A stretch of DNA of 64,000 nt from an uncultured beta proteobacterium (GCA_903876735.1 CAIRAW010000075.1:62001-126000), one strand, 5' to 3'. Numbered from the stretch's first letter, positions 1 to 10,342 are shown. Numbers and translations: made by a program. Notes: generated from the sequence alone by a model not told the origin.

Positions 1-1008
1 GGCTTTGGCTTGGGTGGGGTTGTAGGGCAGGGGCTTGAGGGCCGGGTCATTACCAAACGAGAGCGTGCCCTGGAAGCTGGCAATCGGCTTGGCGTGTCCG
101 AGCAGAATGGTCTTGATGATGGCGTCGCGGTCCACCGCCATGGTCAGCGCTTTGCGCACCTCGCGGTCCTTCATGATGCCGCGCTGCGTGTTGTAGCGCA
201 GGGCCAGCGCCACCGGGCCGTCAACGCTGACGACTGCCAGCTTGCTGTCCTTCTTGAGCGTTTCGATCATCGCCAGCGGAATCTGGTTGGCAACGTCGAT
301 TCGGCCGGCCTGCAGTTCGGCGGCCTGCGTCGCCGGCTCGCTGATAAAGCGGTAGACAAGCTGGTCAAGCTTGGGCGCGCCGCCCCAGTAGCCTGCGTTG
401 CGCTCGAATGAGGCGCTGACCTTGGGCTTGTATTCCGTGAACTTGAAGGGGCCGGTGCCGACCGGGTTCATGCCGAAGAACTGGCTGCCCTTTTCCTTGA
501 TGTACTTGGGCGGCACGATCATGGCGCCGTAGCCGGCGAGCTTGGTCAAGAGCACTGGGTCCGGGCTTTTGAGCACGAAGTCGACGGTGGTCGGGTTGAC
601 CACCACCACCTTGTCGATCGAGGTGTAGTTCGATTGTTGCGGGCCCTTCTTGCCCTCATCGCCCAGCAGTCGGTCAAACGTGAACTTGACGGCTTCGGCG
701 TCGAAGGGTTCGCCGTTGTGGAACTTCACGTTGGCACGCAGGGTGAAGCGCAACTTGCTGTTCTTCTCGATGAACTCCCACTTGGTGGCCAGACCCGGCA
801 CCAGCTTCATGTCGGGTGTGCGCATGATCAGGCCGTCGAACACCTGGCCGCCGACGGCGCCCCAGGACACCAGAAAGGTGGCAATCGGGTCCCAGTTGCC
901 AGGGTCCTGGTGCAGGGCGACGGTGAGCGTCCCGGCGGCATGGGTGCCGGTGCTGGCCAGACCGGCGAGCGCCAGTGTGGTGCTGGCAAGGAAAGACTTG
1001 AATTTCAT
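1..1008 (-). CDS. ABC transporter periplasmic substrate-binding protein, family 5 (GsiB/DppA-like), 3' end outside window
   Basis: Periplasmic receptor that would deliver a peptide-like ligand to an ABC importer. The open frame runs from an ATG at 1008 to the left edge without a stop, so only the first 336 codons are present (family members are usually about 500-540 residues). The start is supported by AGGAG seven bases upstream. The N-terminus has a Sec signal peptide ending near THA-AG, followed by the typical SBP_bac_5 opening (TLTVALHQDPGNWDP) and the FHNGEPFDAEAVKFTFDRL block seen across this family. It starts 31 bases after the stop of the dual ATPase gene, giving the gsiA-gsiB order of glutathione-type importers, so the permeases are expected just beyond the left edge. 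The ligand is inferred only by context; dipeptides, glutathione or other gamma-glutamyl or lactam compounds are all possible. Confidence 0.9.
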   Translation of the reverse strand, partial: MKFKSFLASTTLALAGLASTGTHAAGTLTVALHQDPGNWDPIATFLVSWGAVGGQVFDGLIMRTPDMKLVPGLATKWEFIEKNSKLRFTLRANVKFHNGEPFDAEAVKFTFDRLLGDEGKKGPQQSNYTSIDKVVVVNPTTVDFVLKSPDPVLLTKLAGYGAMIVPPKYIKEKGSQFFGMNPVGTGPFKFTEYKPKVSASFERNAGYWGGAPKLDQLVYRFISEPATQAAELQAGRIDVANQIPLAMIETLKKDSKLAVVSVDGPVALALRYNTQRGIMKDREVRKALTMAVDRDAIIKTILLGHAKPIASFQGTLSFGNDPALKPLPYNPTQAKA

Positions 1009-1039
1009 GGGGCTTCTCCTGGGTAAAAAATTTGAGATA

Positions 1040-2896
1040 TCAGGCCGCGGCTTGCGCCACCCGGTGGCCTGGGTTGACTTCGATAAACCGGTGGATGACG
1101 GGCTCATTGCCAACCTTGCGCACCGGGCTGGGTATTTCGCCCTGGATCAGGCGCGGGTCGATCAGGCGGCCCGGCTCGGCGACCGGCACGGCTGCCAGCA
1201 GCTTGCGTGTGTACGGATGCTGCGGATTCTCGAAGATGTCCTGGCGAGCGCCGATCTCCACGATCTGCCCCAGGTACATGACGGCGACGCGGTGGCTGAT
1301 GCGCTCGACCACCGCCATGTCGTGCGTGATGAACAGGTAGGCCAGCCCGTGCTGCGCCTGCAAGGCCATCAGCAGGTCGATGATCTGGGCCTGAATCGAG
1401 ACGTCGAGCGCCGAGACCGATTCGTCCGCGATGATCAGTTTGGGCTTGCAGGCCAGGGCCCGCGCAATGCAGATGCGCTGGCGCTGCCCGCCCGAGAATT
1501 CATGTGGATAGCGCGCGCCGTGTTCCGGGCGCAGGCCGACGCTTTCGAGCAGTTCGGCCAGACGCTGCTGCACCGCTCTGGCGTCGCCCAGCAGGCTGTG
1601 CGTCATGATCGGCTCGGTGATGCTGAAGCCGACCGTCTTGCGCGGGTCGAGCGAGGCATAGGGATCCTGGAAGATGTACTGGATGTCCTGATGCAACTGG
1701 CGCCGGCCCGCTGCGCCCAGCGTGCGGATGTCCTGACCGGCAAAGCGGATCGTACCGCTGGCGGCCCTGACCAGTTGCTGCAAGGTCTTGCCGATGGTGG
1801 TCTTGCCGCTGCCCGACTCGCCGACCAGGGCCAGCGTTTGGCCGGGGTAGATCTCGAAGCTGACTTCTTCCACCGCGTGCACGCGGTGCGTGACGCGCCC
1901 AAGCAGCGTGTGCGCGATGTCGAAGCGGGTGCTGAGTTTTTCGACCGTCAGCAGCGGTGTGGTCGGGTCGACCGTGTCCTGCACCTGCTCGGCGCCGACC
2001 TCGATCAATTCATTGCCTTCGAGCAGCGTCAGCGGCATGCGCCGGGGCAGGGTCTGGCCGCGCTGGCTGCCCAGGCGTGGCACAGCCGACAACAGGGCGC
2101 GCGTATACGGGTGTTGCGGCGCCTTGAAAATCCGCTCGACCGGACCGTGTTCGACCTGGCGCCCGCGCCACATCACGACCACGTCGTCGGCCATCTGCGC
2201 CACCACACCCATGTCGTGGGTGATGAAGATCACGGCGGTGTTGAGGTCGCGTTGCAACTCGCGAATGATGTTGAGGATCTGGGCCTGAATCGTCACGTCG
2301 AGCGCAGTGGTCGGCTCGTCGGCGATCAGCAGCGCCGGCTGGCAGGACAGCGCCATGGCAATCATGGCGCGCTGGCGCATGCCGCCCGACAGCGCGTGCG
2401 GGTAGGCGTTGAGCAGGCGCGCCGCATCCGGCAGACGCACTTTTTCCAAGAGGGCCAGGGCTTGCTGGCGGGCCTGCGCCGGGCTCAGACCCTGGTGCAG
2501 GATCAGCGTCTCGGCGATCTGGTTGCCGATCGTGAAGACCGGGTTGAGCGAGGTCATCGGCTCCTGAAAGATCATGGCAATCTCGTTGCCGCGAATGGCG
2601 CGCAGGCTGTCGTCGCTGGCTTGCACCAGGTCCTGCAGGCCGCTCAGCGGTGAGCGGAACAGCACCTGGCCACTGACGATTTTTCCGTCGGTGTAGTCGG
2701 TCAGCCGCATGATGGCCTGCGCTGTCACCGATTTGCCCGAGCCCGATTCGCCGACGATGGCCAGGGTGCGCCCGGCCGTGACATCGAAGCTCAGCCCTTC
2801 AACCGCCCTGAAGCGCCCGCCCGGAACCGCGAACTCGACGCTCAGATCGCGAACGCTGAGCAGCGCGTCTGCGGCGGGCAGGTCGGACTGGCTCAT
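1040..2896 (-). CDS. ABC transporter dual ATP-binding protein (GsiA/DppDF-type)
   Basis: Cytoplasmic energy-coupling subunit of an oligopeptide/dipeptide-class importer. The 618-residue protein has two complete ABC domains in tandem. The first runs from about 12 to 270 with Walker A GESGSGKS, signature LSGGMRQR and Walker B ALLIADEP. The second runs from about 315 to 600 with [16 protein letters not shown] and KLIIADES. Each domain is followed by the oligopeptide-transporter C-terminal segment ([16 protein letters not shown]). Length and fusion match GsiA/YejF-type ATPases (about 530-625 residues). No strong Shine-Dalgarno precedes the ATG. It is first in an operon with the substrate-binding protein and is divergent from the winged-helix regulator, 112 bases away. 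Assignment to glutathione rather than other peptides is inference from gene order. Confidence 0.93.
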   Translation of the reverse strand: MSQSDLPAADALLSVRDLSVEFAVPGGRFRAVEGLSFDVTAGRTLAIVGESGSGKSVTAQAIMRLTDYTDGKIVSGQVLFRSPLSGLQDLVQASDDSLRAIRGNEIAMIFQEPMTSLNPVFTIGNQIAETLILHQGLSPAQARQQALALLEKVRLPDAARLLNAYPHALSGGMRQRAMIAMALSCQPALLIADEPTTALDVTIQAQILNIIRELQRDLNTAVIFITHDMGVVAQMADDVVVMWRGRQVEHGPVERIFKAPQHPYTRALLSAVPRLGSQRGQTLPRRMPLTLLEGNELIEVGAEQVQDTVDPTTPLLTVEKLSTRFDIAHTLLGRVTHRVHAVEEVSFEIYPGQTLALVGESGSGKTTIGKTLQQLVRAASGTIRFAGQDIRTLGAAGRRQLHQDIQYIFQDPYASLDPRKTVGFSITEPIMTHSLLGDARAVQQRLAELLESVGLRPEHGARYPHEFSGGQRQRICIARALACKPKLIIADESVSALDVSIQAQIIDLLMALQAQHGLAYLFITHDMAVVERISHRVAVMYLGQIVEIGARQDIFENPQHPYTRKLLAAVPVAEPGRLIDPRLIQGEIPSPVRKVGNEPVIHRFIEVNPGHRVAQAAA

Positions 2897-2943
2897 GGGC
2901 GGGGTGCGTGACGAAGGTTCATTGATGTCAACAAAAAGTCGAT

Positions 2944-2970
2944 GAATTGTAGATTAGTTACTTACAATTC
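2944..2970. promoter_or_regulatory. Palindromic operator candidate in the divergent promoter
   Basis: GAATTGTA (2944-2951) and TACAATTC (2963-2970) form a perfect 8-bp inverted repeat with an 11-bp AT-rich spacer. It lies between the importer operon (start 2896) and the winged-helix regulator (start 3009), which is the expected place for the regulator's own binding site. The symmetry is seen directly; binding by the neighbouring regulator is inferred. Confidence 0.5.
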
Positions 2971-3008
2971 CTGCTGGTTGGGTCTGTTGCTCACACTGGA
3001 GTTTGTCG

Positions 3009-3560
3009 ATGACGAAGAAGCTAGCTGTCAAGCCGTCTGCGCCGCCGCTCCAGGCGGCGAAGGCGCCCATCGTCTCGTCGGCGCATCTGGTCTCACCGCG
3101 CAGCGCCGAAATGAGTGAGTTCGAGTTCGGTCTGATCGTGGCCGGCAACGCCTTTGAGCGCTGGGTTGCCCATTGCATGAGCGCGGCCGGCCTGAAAGAC
3201 CTGATGCCGCTCGATGTGCTGGTGCTGCACCATGTGACGCACCGCGCGCGCGACAAGCGACTGGCCGACATCTGCTTCATCATGAATGTCGAAGACACGC
3301 ACCTGATCAATTACTCCCTCAAGAAACTGCAGAACCTGGGCGTCGTGGTCTCGCGCAAGAGTGGCAAGGATGTGACTTATGCCGCAACCGAACTCGGGCG
3401 CCAGTATGTCGAGCGCTACCGCGCCATCCGCGAGTCCTGCCTGATCAATGCCTTGAACGCCGACGACGCGCTCAACCGTGACATTGGTGAACTGGCGCGC
3501 TTGCTGCGTCTGCTCTCGGGCATCTACGACCAGGCCGCGCGTTCGGCCGCCAGCCTGTAG
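3009..3560 (+). CDS. Winged-helix (MarR-like) transcriptional regulator
   Basis: Predicted DNA-binding regulator of 183 residues. After a basic, disordered N-terminal tail of about 35 residues, the segment from about 55 to 150 reads as a winged-helix fold. It contains LMPLDVLVLHHVTHRARDKR, then LADICFIMNVEDTHLINYSL as recognition region, then KKLQNLGVVVSRKSGKDVTY as wing, a pattern found in a MarR-type group described as winged helix DNA-binding proteins. The ATG at 3009 has GGAG seven bases upstream. An earlier TTG at 3003 is less likely. The gene leads a plus-strand unit with the racemase and oxoprolinase genes, 16 bases before the former, and diverges from the ABC importer. It therefore probably controls both sides. 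The effector is unknown. Confidence 0.85.
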   Translation: MTKKLAVKPSAPPLQAAKAPIVSSAHLVSPRSAEMSEFEFGLIVAGNAFERWVAHCMSAAGLKDLMPLDVLVLHHVTHRARDKRLADICFIMNVEDTHLINYSLKKLQNLGVVVSRKSGKDVTYAATELGRQYVERYRAIRESCLINALNADDALNRDIGELARLLRLLSGIYDQAARSAASL

Positions 3561-3576
3561 CGCGCGGACTGAACGC

Positions 3577-4245
3577 ATGTCGTTTCTCGGCGTTTTGATG
3601 CTCGATACGCGTTTTGTGCGACCGCTGGGCGACATCGGCAATGCGGAGACTTTTGCGCGATTGCAGATACCCGTGCGCTATCGCACGGTTGGCGGCGCAA
3701 GTCCGCAGCGCGTGGTGCGCGATAGCGATCAACTGGCACTGCGGGATTTCATTGCAGCTGCGCAGGAACTGGTGGCGCAGGGTGCCACGCTGCTCGCCAC
3801 CAGTTGTGGTTTTCTGGCGCGCTACCAGCGTGAGCTGCAGGCCGCTGTGCCGGTGCCGCTGCTGAGCTCGAGCCTGTTGTGGTTGACCACGCCCGAACTG
3901 GCAAAGCAGCGCTGCGCCGTTCTGACCATCGATGCGCAGGCCTTCGACGCGCGCCAGTTGGTCGGCGTTGGTGCCGACCCGGCGACGATCGTCGCAGGTG
4001 TGGCGCAAGGCTGCGAATTTCAGCGCCGCATCCTGGGCGACGCGCTTGAGATGGACCTGCGCCAGGCCGAACAGGATGTGGTCGATGGCGCATTGGCCCT
4101 GACCCGCAGTCACCCCGAAGTCAGCACACTGGTGCTTGAATGCACCAACATGCCACCCTATGCGAGTGCCGTGGCCGCGGCCACGGGCAAGCGGGTGGAA
4201 CACATTGTTTCCTTGATCGAACAAAAATGGAGCGCACTCGCATGA
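3577..4245 (+). CDS. Aspartate/glutamate/hydantoin racemase family protein
   Basis: Small cofactor-independent racemase-fold protein of 222 residues. Two cysteines sit where the paired acid/base thiols of Asp/Glu racemases lie: Cys77 in ATSCGFL and Cys189 in VLECTNMPPYA. The ATG at 3577 gives a start at the conserved MSFLGVLMLDTRF; upstream codons would run back into the regulator gene. Its stop overlaps the next gene's start as ATGA, so it is translationally coupled to the oxoprolinase/hydantoinase. Such racemases often accompany hydantoin or 5-oxoproline hydrolysis and would feed the stereoisomer accepted by the hydrolase. The true substrate cannot be read from sequence. AroM-like or maleate-isomerase-like proteins share the fold and are alternatives. 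Confidence 0.85.
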   Translation: MSFLGVLMLDTRFVRPLGDIGNAETFARLQIPVRYRTVGGASPQRVVRDSDQLALRDFIAAAQELVAQGATLLATSCGFLARYQRELQAAVPVPLLSSSLLWLTTPELAKQRCAVLTIDAQAFDARQLVGVGADPATIVAGVAQGCEFQRRILGDALEMDLRQAEQDVVDGALALTRSHPEVSTLVLECTNMPPYASAVAAATGKRVEHIVSLIEQKWSALA

Positions 4246-7200
4246 CCATGCCACCCCTGACACCCAAACGCTGGCAGTTCTGGATCGACCGTGGCGGCAC
4301 TTTCACCGACGTGGTGGGCCGACGACCCGATGGCACGCTGATCACGCACAAACTGCTCAGCGAGAACCCGGAGCAGTACCGCGATGCGGCCGTGGCCGGC
4401 ATCCGCCATCTGCTCGGCTTGCGTGCTGATCAGCCGGTGACACCGCAGCAGGTTGAATGCGTGAAGATGGGCACCACCGTGGCCACCAACGCGCTGCTGG
4501 AGCGCAAGGGCGAGCCGACGCTGCTGGTGACGACGCAGGGTTTTCGCGACGCGCTGCGCATCGCCTACCAGAACCGGCCGCGCATTTTTGATCGCAACAT
4601 CATCCTGCCCGAGCTTCTGTACAGCGCCGTGGTGCAGGCGCAGGAGCGCGTTGGCGCACACGGCGATGTGCTGGTGCCGCTCGATGAAGCGCAGCTCAGG
4701 CGCGAATTGCAGGCGCAGTACCGGGCCGGCCTGCGCAGCGTTGCGATTGTCTTCATGCACGGTTACCGCTACACGGCGCATGAAGTGGCGGCGCGCGCGA
4801 TTGCGGCCGAGGTGGGCTTCACGCAGATCAGCACCTCGCACGAAACCAGCCCGATGATGAAGTTCGTGAGCCGTGGCGACACCACGGTGGTCGACGCTTA
4901 TCTGTCGCCCATCCTGCGCCGCTACGTCGAGCAGGTGGCACTCGAGATGCCGGGTGTCAAGCTGTTCTTCATGCAGTCATCCGGCGGATTGACCGATGCC
5001 CACGTCTTTGCAGGCAAGGACGCGATCCTGAGCGGCCCGGCAGGCGGCATCGTCGGCATGGCGCGCACGGCGGCCATCGCTGGCATCGACAAGGTGATCG
5101 GCTTTGACATGGGCGGCACCTCGACCGATGTCTCGCATTTCGCCGGTGAATTCGAGCGCGAGTTCGAGACCCAGGTGGCCGGCGTGCGCATGCGCGCGCC
5201 GATGATGAGCATCCACACCGTGGCCGCGGGCGGCGGCTCGATTCTGGCGTTTGACGGCGCGCGCTTTCGCGTCGGGCCGCAGAGCGCTGGCGCCAATCCG
5301 GGGCCAGCCAGCTACCGGCGTGGCGGGCCGCTGGCGGTGACCGATGCCAATGTGATGGTCGGCAAGATCGTGCCGCGTTATTTTCCCAAAGTGTTCGGCG
5401 CAGCCGCCAACGAGGCGCTCGACGATGCGGTGGTGCGCGAGAAGTTTGCGGCGCTGGCGGCACAGACCGGGCGCACAGCCGAGGATGTGGCCGAAGGCTT
5501 CATCAGCATCGCGGTGCAGCAGATGGCCAACGCCATCAAGAAGATTTCGGTGGCGCGCGGTTACGACGTGACGCGCTACACGCTGCAGTGCTTTGGCGGT
5601 GCCGGCGGCCAGCATGCCTGTCTGGTGGCCGATGCGCTGGGCATGACGCAGGTCTTTGTGCACCCGCTGGCGGGGGTGCTGTCGGCTTACGGCATGGGCC
5701 TGGCGGACCAGAGCGTGATCCGCGAGCAGGCGGTGGAACTCAAACTGGGTGCGCCAGCACTGCCGCAGATTGGCGCGCAACTGGAGCGTCTGGCGACCCA
5801 GGCGCGTGATGAACTGGTACGCCAGCAGGTCAGCCAGGGCGGCATCAGCGTACAGCGGCGCGTGCATGTGCGCTACGAGGGCAGCGACGCGGCGCTGGTC
5901 GTCGCGTATGCGCCGGTTGAAGCCGCGACGCCCGAGGCCGTGGTGGCCGCTATCGTGGCCGGCTTTGAGGCCGCCTACCGGCAGCGCTTCGCCTTTCTGA
6001 TGCAGGGCAAGGCGCTGGTGGTGGAGGCGGTCTCGGTCGAAGCCGTGGTGGCTGGCGACGCGCCGGATGAGCCTTGTCATGAACTGCAGGCCTGGCGCAA
6101 TCTGCGCACCTGTGGTGTCGTGCGCGAGACCGTTCCCATGTACAGCGGCGGGCGCTGGCTGCAGGCCGCGCTGTTGCTGCGCGAGGACCTGCGCCCGGGT
6201 GATTGCGTGCGTGGCCCGGCCATCATTGCCGAGCAGAATGCGACCACCGTGGTCGAGGATGGCTGGGACGCCGAGGTGACCGCGTTTGATCACCTGGCCC
6301 TGAGCCGCAGTGTGCCGCGCGCGCAGACTTTTGCCGTCGGCACCACGGTGGACCCGGTTTTGCTGGAGGTGTTCAACAACCTGTTCATGAACATCGCCGA
6401 ACAGATGGGCCTGCAACTGCAGAACACCGCCTACTCGGTCAACATCAAGGAGCGTCTGGATTTCAGTTGCGCGCTGTTTGACGCCGCGGGCAACCTGATT
6501 GCGAACGCGCCGCACATGCCGGTGCACCTGGGATCGATGGGCGAGAGCATCAAGACCGTGATCCGTGAGAACGCCAACAGCATGCACAACGGCGACGTCT
6601 TCGTGCTCAACGACCCCTACCACGGCGGCACGCACCTGCCCGACATCACCGTCATCACGCCGGTGTACCTGGGTGATGCGCCGAGCTTTTATGTCGGTTC
6701 GCGCGGCCACCACGCCGACATCGGTGGCATCTCGCCCGGATCGATGCCACCCTTCTCAACCAGCATCGCGGAAGAGGGTGTGCAGATCAACAACGTCAAG
6801 CTGGTGGACCGTGGCGTGTTGCAGGAGGCCAGCATCATCGCCCTGTTGCAAAGTGGCCCATACCCTTCACGTAACCCGCAACAGAACCTGGCCGACTTGA
6901 AGGCGCAGATCGCCGCCAACGAAAAGGGCGTGCAGGAACTGCGCAAGATGGTCGAGCACTTCGGTCTGGACATGGTGCAGGCCTATATGCGCCACGTGCA
7001 GGACAACGCCGAGGAATCGGTGCGCCGTGTCATCACGCGCTTGAAGGATGGTTCATTTGCGCTGCCGCTCGATAACGGCGCCCAGATCCAGGTGGCGATC
7101 CGCGTCAACGCCGCCGAGCGCAGCGCCGTGATTGACTTCACCGGTACCTCGGCGCAGCAGAGCAACAACTTCAACGCGCCCACAGCGGTCTGCATGGCCG

Positions 7201-7871
7201 CCGTGCTCTACGTCTTTCGCAGCCTGGTTGATGACGACATCCCGCTCAATGCGGGTTGCCTCAAACCGCTGTCGGTCATCATCCCGGCCGGCTCCATGCT
7301 CAACCCGAATCCGCCGGCCTCGGTGGTGGCGGGCAATGTCGAGACGTCGAGCTGCATCACCAACGCGCTCTATGGCGCGCTTGGCGTGATGGCGGCGAGC
7401 CAGTGCACCATGAACAACTTCACTTTCGGCAATGCGCGTTACCAGTACTACGAGACGATCTCGGGCGGCTCTGGCGCCGGCGACGGCTTCAACGGAACCG
7501 ACGTGGTGCAAACGCACATGACCAACTCGCGCCTGACCGACCCCGAGGTGCTGGAGTTCCGCTTCCCGGTGCGTCTGGACAGCTATGAGATCCGTGCCGG
7601 CTCCGGCGGCGCTGGCCACTGGCACGGCGGCAACGGCGGCGTGCGCCGCGTGCGCTTTCTCGAACCCATGACGGCCAGCATCCTGTCCAACGGTCGCGTG
7701 CATGGCGCTTTTGGCGCGGCCGGTGGCCAGCCCGGGCAGGTCGGCATCAACCGCGTGCTGCGCGCCGATGGGCCAGTGGAGGAACTGGCGCACATCGGAC
7801 AAGCACAGATGCAACCGGGTGATGTGTTCGAGGTCTCCACGCCGGGTGGTGGAGGGTTTGGCACAGCGTGA
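4242..7871 (+). CDS. 5-oxoprolinase / hydantoinase A-B fusion protein
   Basis: ATP-dependent amidohydrolase of the HyuA-HyuB/5-oxoprolinase family, which opens 5-oxoproline (pyroglutamate) or hydantoin rings. The 1209-residue protein has the complete fused layout. A HyuA-like half (about 1-690) begins [19 protein letters not shown] and contains the actin-like ATP-binding motifs [11 protein letters not shown] and [15 protein letters not shown] HyuB-like half (about 700-1209) begins near [20 protein letters not shown] and contains [12 protein letters not shown] and GHWHGGNGG. The start at 4242 overlaps the racemase stop (ATGA); the frame is open farther upstream but overlaps that gene. Length matches fused bacterial and eukaryotic 5-oxoprolinases. 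With the importer and racemase alongside, it probably degrades an imported lactam, hydantoin or gamma-glutamyl-derived compound. Confidence 0.93.
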   Translation: MTMPPLTPKRWQFWIDRGGTFTDVVGRRPDGTLITHKLLSENPEQYRDAAVAGIRHLLGLRADQPVTPQQVECVKMGTTVATNALLERKGEPTLLVTTQGFRDALRIAYQNRPRIFDRNIILPELLYSAVVQAQERVGAHGDVLVPLDEAQLRRELQAQYRAGLRSVAIVFMHGYRYTAHEVAARAIAAEVGFTQISTSHETSPMMKFVSRGDTTVVDAYLSPILRRYVEQVALEMPGVKLFFMQSSGGLTDAHVFAGKDAILSGPAGGIVGMARTAAIAGIDKVIGFDMGGTSTDVSHFAGEFEREFETQVAGVRMRAPMMSIHTVAAGGGSILAFDGARFRVGPQSAGANPGPASYRRGGPLAVTDANVMVGKIVPRYFPKVFGAAANEALDDAVVREKFAALAAQTGRTAEDVAEGFISIAVQQMANAIKKISVARGYDVTRYTLQCFGGAGGQHACLVADALGMTQVFVHPLAGVLSAYGMGLADQSVIREQAVELKLGAPALPQIGAQLERLATQARDELVRQQVSQGGISVQRRVHVRYEGSDAALVVAYAPVEAATPEAVVAAIVAGFEAAYRQRFAFLMQGKALVVEAVSVEAVVAGDAPDEPCHELQAWRNLRTCGVVRETVPMYSGGRWLQAALLLREDLRPGDCVRGPAIIAEQNATTVVEDGWDAEVTAFDHLALSRSVPRAQTFAVGTTVDPVLLEVFNNLFMNIAEQMGLQLQNTAYSVNIKERLDFSCALFDAAGNLIANAPHMPVHLGSMGESIKTVIRENANSMHNGDVFVLNDPYHGGTHLPDITVITPVYLGDAPSFYVGSRGHHADIGGISPGSMPPFSTSIAEEGVQINNVKLVDRGVLQEASIIALLQSGPYPSRNPQQNLADLKAQIAANEKGVQELRKMVEHFGLDMVQAYMRHVQDNAEESVRRVITRLKDGSFALPLDNGAQIQVAIRVNAAERSAVIDFTGTSAQQSNNFNAPTAVCMAAVLYVFRSLVDDDIPLNAGCLKPLSVIIPAGSMLNPNPPASVVAGNVETSSCITNALYGALGVMAASQCTMNNFTFGNARYQYYETISGGSGAGDGFNGTDVVQTHMTNSRLTDPEVLEFRFPVRLDSYEIRAGSGGAGHWHGGNGGVRRVRFLEPMTASILSNGRVHGAFGAAGGQPGQVGINRVLRADGPVEELAHIGQAQMQPGDVFEVSTPGGGGFGTA

Positions 7872-7977
7872 TCGTGGTGGCAGTGCTTTGGGCCGTCACG
7901 AATTTTTTTCTTGCCTATTGCCGCCGCAGGAATTTCGACTTTGAGGGCGGCAGGGCAGCGGAAGCGGGTCCTCGTGA

Positions 7978-8220
7978 CCGGCGGCTTCCTGGAAGACCAG
8001 CCACAAAATTGGTATTGACCTGTACCGATCGATGGACTGGAAAGATATATCCCTCCAGCAAAAGTATTGTGACGATTGGCAAAGGTTTGTCGAACCAGCA
8101 GATCCAAAATGGTCGGCGTGACCCTTTGATCCGACGCGTATGGATGCGCTTGGTAGAGTCACGATTGGTCGGTCTATTCCATCAAGGATTACAAGGAGCG
8201 CAGGAGCACCCCCCACTTAA
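7978..8220 (+). pseudogene. Possible remnant reading frame in a 406-base gap
   Basis: The gap between 7872 and 8277 holds no intact gene. In one frame, from the stop at 7975, the codons read as protein-like sequence (around SHKIGIDLYRSMDWKDISL, then DDWQRFVEPADPKWSA). They meet a TGA at 8119-8121, then continue as PFDPTRMDALGRVTIGRSIP to a TAA at 8218-8220. The composition is more protein-like than the other frames, and the sense continues across the TGA, which suggests a decayed gene. No family is recognised. It could be chance, so confidence is low. Confidence 0.25.
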
Positions 8221-8277
8221 CGCTGGTGCGCGGTTCGTGCCTTGATCTGTTCGATGAATATTTTTTGAGAGATTTTT

Positions 8278-10332
8278 ATGAAGCAGTCGTATTTGGCATC
8301 ATTCAAACCCCTTGCCAGTCTGTGTCTTTCGGGTATTGCACTGGCCGTGCTGAGCGCCTGCGGCGGCGGCTCTTCGGGCAGCGCTCCGGTGCCGCTAAAC
8401 GGAACCTGCCTGGACGGTAATGTCAACAACACGGTGGGCGTTGACGACCCGTTCTATGTCAATTCATGGCACCTCAAGAACACTGGCACGACGCAGGTGG
8501 TATCGGCGTTTGATAATTTTGGTGTGGCCGGCATCGATGCCAATGTCGAGAAAGTGCACCTGGCCGGCAAGGGCTGCACTGGTAAAGGCGTGACCATTGC
8601 CATCGTTGACACCGGCATGGAGATCGGGCACGAGGACCTCAAAGGCAACGTGGTCCCCAACAAGTCCTTCAATTTTCTCGACACCAACAGAGACCCGAGT
8701 CCTAATTTGAAGCAGAGCACATTGGACCATGGCACGGGCGTGGCCGGCATCGCTGCGGCAGGTGGCTGGAACGGTATGGGCTCCAGAGGGATCGCGCCTT
8801 TTGCCTCGCTGGTGGCCTATCCAATCGTTGATCTACCGACGCTGCCGCCGTACGATACAAGCCCCTACGTTGACCCCTTGACAACAGAGAGCGATTTGGC
8901 TTACCTGGCTTTTGGCGCCAGGGCGCTGGCTGACCGCGAACACAGCGTGACAGAAAAGTTTGGCGATCGGGCCGATGCCAGCAGTATTTTCAATTACAGC
9001 GCTGGGGATGATTACGCGGCGCCTCGTCAGGTCATTGGAAAGTACTATGCCGTCTTTGAATTAACCGGAAAGTACGGCACAAAGAATCTGCGCGGTGGTC
9101 TGGGCGCCATTTATTTCCAGGCGGCTGGCAACGAATTTTCCAGTATGAAGGCGGGATTTCTGCCCAACGGGACAACACTTCCTGTGAACTGCCCAGTCAC
9201 ACTGAAAGCTGACGCCAGCAGCTTGGGTGGAGAGTTGTCGAATCTGGCGGGCATGTCGTGTGGCAATTCCAACCAAGAACCGGATGGAAAGCCCTACTTC
9301 TACCAGGTTGCGGCCATTCACAATACCGGCAAGGCATCCTCCTATTCAAGCGCCAGTGCCGCCAACTGGATCACCGGATTTGGAGGAGAGTTTGGAACAG
9401 AGGCGGCGGCCATCATCACCACCGACAACAGTGGCTGCGACAGCGGCACCAACAACACCAGCAACCGGCAAGGCTGGCTTGACGACTATGGCAGCAAGAT
9501 CAGCAAGCTGATCGCCGACCTGTTTGGTGCAACAGGGTCCAAGGACGCCTCCTGCAAATACACCGGCACCATGAACGGAACCTCCGCCGCTACCCCGAGC
9601 GTCTCTGGGGTAGCAGCGCTAATGCTTGAGGCCAACCCCAAGCTGACCTGGCAGGACGTGGGCTACATCTTGGCCAAGACCGCACGCAAGGTGGATGACG
9701 GTATAGCCTCGGGCGTCAATGCGGTCACCTTCAAACCCACGGGCGCGACGGCCAGCTGGAACATTGAAGAATCCTGGACCAAAAATGCGGCGGGCTTCAA
9801 TTTTCAGAATCGTTATGGTTTCGGTCTGGTGGACGCCTATGAAGCTGTCAAACTGGCAGCAGGCTACACGGCACCAGCGGGCAGGCGTGCAGCAGCGCTG
9901 ATCGCAAGCGCAAGCAAGTCCACTTCCTCGGTCGCACCATCTTCAACCAGAGTTGGCCTGAATACCTCTGATGTCCAGTTCGCCGATCAAAGCGCCATCA
10001 CTGGAGCCTTGCGGCTGGATTTGAAGATCACCAACAAGACCGGCGTTGACATCAATCCGGGCTTTCTGCAGTTCGAGATACTCAACACTGCGACCGGCAC
10101 CAAGTCGATCGTATTGCCGGCCTTCAGCTCCTGGTACGTGGGGGGAAAGAATTTCCCGATTGCGGGGGTAAAAGGCCCAGGCCAACTCGAGCTGAGATTC
10201 CAGACCAACGCCTTCTATGGTGAGGCTGTCAAGGGTTTATACAGGATCAGTGTGATCGACTTTTCGGGCTCTTCAGGTGCCGCTGACAAGACGCTGGACT
10301 TCGAGTCGACCCTGACCTCCTACAGTATGTGA
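8278..10332 (+). CDS. S8 (subtilisin-like) serine peptidase lipoprotein, kexin-like C-terminus
   Basis: Exported serine protease of 684 residues. The N-terminus is a lipoprotein signal with lipobox LSAC followed by glycines (about residues 25-31), so it is probably anchored in the outer membrane. The catalytic triad is visible: Asp in IVDTGMEIGHED (about 110), His in DHGTGVAGIAAA (about 155) and Ser in MNGTSAATPSVSGVAALMLE (about 437). The final 120 residues resemble a P-domain-like beta-sandwich (GALRLDLKITN, then GQLELRFQTNAFYGE and GLYRISVIDFSG), as in proprotein-convertase-type proteases. The gene is followed after 10 bases by a small membrane-anchored partner gene. Base composition looks less GC-rich than neighbouring genes, compatible with acquisition. 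The presumed substrate is unknown. Confidence 0.9.
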   Translation: MKQSYLASFKPLASLCLSGIALAVLSACGGGSSGSAPVPLNGTCLDGNVNNTVGVDDPFYVNSWHLKNTGTTQVVSAFDNFGVAGIDANVEKVHLAGKGCTGKGVTIAIVDTGMEIGHEDLKGNVVPNKSFNFLDTNRDPSPNLKQSTLDHGTGVAGIAAAGGWNGMGSRGIAPFASLVAYPIVDLPTLPPYDTSPYVDPLTTESDLAYLAFGARALADREHSVTEKFGDRADASSIFNYSAGDDYAAPRQVIGKYYAVFELTGKYGTKNLRGGLGAIYFQAAGNEFSSMKAGFLPNGTTLPVNCPVTLKADASSLGGELSNLAGMSCGNSNQEPDGKPYFYQVAAIHNTGKASSYSSASAANWITGFGGEFGTEAAAIITTDNSGCDSGTNNTSNRQGWLDDYGSKISKLIADLFGATGSKDASCKYTGTMNGTSAATPSVSGVAALMLEANPKLTWQDVGYILAKTARKVDDGIASGVNAVTFKPTGATASWNIEESWTKNAAGFNFQNRYGFGLVDAYEAVKLAAGYTAPAGRRAAALIASASKSTSSVAPSSTRVGLNTSDVQFADQSAITGALRLDLKITNKTGVDINPGFLQFEILNTATGTKSIVLPAFSSWYVGGKNFPIAGVKGPGQLELRFQTNAFYGEAVKGLYRISVIDFSGSSGAADKTLDFESTLTSYSM

Positions 10333-10342
10333 GTGCCAGGCG

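Noticed and set aside
650-2653. Long plus-strand open frame across the dual ATPase gene
   Set aside because: Antisense shadow of a clearly recognised two-domain ABC protein in GC-rich DNA.
4977-6713. 578-codon minus-strand frame across the oxoprolinase gene
   Set aside because: Arg/His-rich antisense translation; the plus strand encodes a full-length recognised enzyme.
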